Assembly: GCA_021789795.1 (NCBI GenBank)
Contig: JAJYJA010000064.1
Coordinates: 1 to 12,418, forward strand
Direction of reading: 5' to 3'
From: Deltaproteobacteria bacterium
Lineage (GTDB): Bacteria; Desulfobacterota; Desulfobulbia; Desulfobulbales; VMSU01
DNA length: 12,418 nt
This document shows positions 12,152 through 12,418 of this stretch, one piece after another; within the stretch, counting starts at the first letter, position 1, and each line of letters starts with the position of its first letter. A program made the position numbers and the translations under genes. The notes beneath the pieces were generated by a model. The model was not told the DNA's origin, searched no databases, and saw nothing but the letters and a program-made list of their open reading frames with translations.

Positions 12152-12418
12152 TGATGATCTCGCAAAAAGGTAGCCGATGGCGTAACTATCCAGCTTAGTG
12201 CCGCAGAATTGGCATCTACTGGGAACCGTAACTATTCAGCCGCGCCCCAGAGGCGCGAAACCCAGCCGGCGAGCTATACTTTTGGTATGTGAGCCGGCTG
12301 GTGACAAAGCAGATGGGGTGCGGCTGGATAGTTACCCGATGGCTAAGCAAAAGGGCCGATATACAAGGCGCGGGGTGTGTTTGGCGAGTGAGGCCATACA
12401 GTATGGTATGCCGAACGA
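12152..12418. repeat. Palindromic repeat family R, copy C (split by a MITE, cut by window edge)
   Basis: The left part, 12152-12181, matches 3630-3659 with one mismatch in the part before the insertion. The right part, 12336-12418, continues the same repeat from CCGATGGC through the centre. It matches copy A (1-58) except for one extra base at the centre (CAGTATGG against CAGATGG). Removing 12182-12343 restores a continuous repeat, which defines the insertion precisely. The right end of the repeat is outside the window. Confidence 0.9.
12182..12335. mobile_element. 154-bp IS66-type MITE inserted in repeat R
   Basis: Terminal inverted repeats are perfect over 13 bp: GTAACTATCCAGC (12182-12194) and GCTGGATAGTTAC (12323-12335). 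The insertion is flanked by an 8-bp direct duplication, CCGATGGC, at 12174-12181 and 12336-12343, absent as a duplication from the uninterrupted copy B. Ends starting GTAA and 8-bp duplications are established hallmarks of the IS66 family. The element is too short to encode a transposase, so it would need one in trans. A third terminus-like sequence, GTAACTATTCAGC, lies inside at 12228-12240. Two hairpins are present: CGCGCC/GGCGCG (12241-12257) and CCAGCCGGC/GCCGGCTGG (12262-12301). Confidence 0.85.

Noticed and set aside
1..12418. Circular element suggested by matching window ends
   Set aside because: The ends differ by an inserted base in the overlap, a third copy of the repeat lies inside, and the window holds core chromosomal genes (leuCD, lpxB).

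Overview
The window is a GC-rich, Gram-negative bacterial chromosome segment. A lipid A gene (lpxB), a periplasmic peptide-binding protein with a signal peptide, a PilZ protein and a cytoplasmic histidine kinase sit among short palindromic and transposon-derived repeats. Gene content and the look of the repeats suggest Desulfobacterota (former Deltaproteobacteria), possibly Desulfobulbales; this is an inference from style, not a proven placement.

Layout. A partial small cysteine-motif ORF (1-393, minus) overlaps the stop of a YejA-type peptide-binding protein (377-2212, minus). Divergent from it runs leuC (2336-3619), a 334-bp repeat-filled gap, then leuD (3954-4460) and a long DUF349/HEAT-like protein (4479-7412). 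A YcgR-like PilZ protein converges on it (7409-8077, minus), the two sharing a CTAG stop overlap. Divergent from PilZ is an lpxB-linked pair: a Gfo/Idh/MocA oxidoreductase resembling GnnA (8243-9208) and lpxB (about 9205/9235-10362). An orphan soluble PAS histidine kinase (10461-12131, minus) converges on lpxB.

Repeats. Three same-orientation copies of an imperfect-palindrome repeat of about 153 bp (family R) lie at 1-106 (cut by the window), 3630-3782 and 12152-12418 (cut by the window). The last copy is split by a 154-bp non-coding insertion with perfect 13-bp terminal inverted repeats beginning GTAA and an 8-bp target duplication, CCGATGGC. That is the signature of IS66-family transposition, so this is an IS66-type MITE. 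A 36-bp exact inverted match to one MITE end lies between leuC and leuD, next to two strong hairpins. The R copy at the left edge supplies the C-terminal codons of the small cysteine ORF.

How the genes relate. LeuC and LeuD form isopropylmalate isomerase (leucine synthesis). The oxidoreductase and LpxB point to lipid A made from an amino-modified UDP-GlcNAc. The PilZ protein and the kinase are signalling proteins. No complete novel system (defence, CRISPR, secretion) is visible. The most interesting signal is the nested repeat and MITE architecture and what it has done to neighbouring genes.
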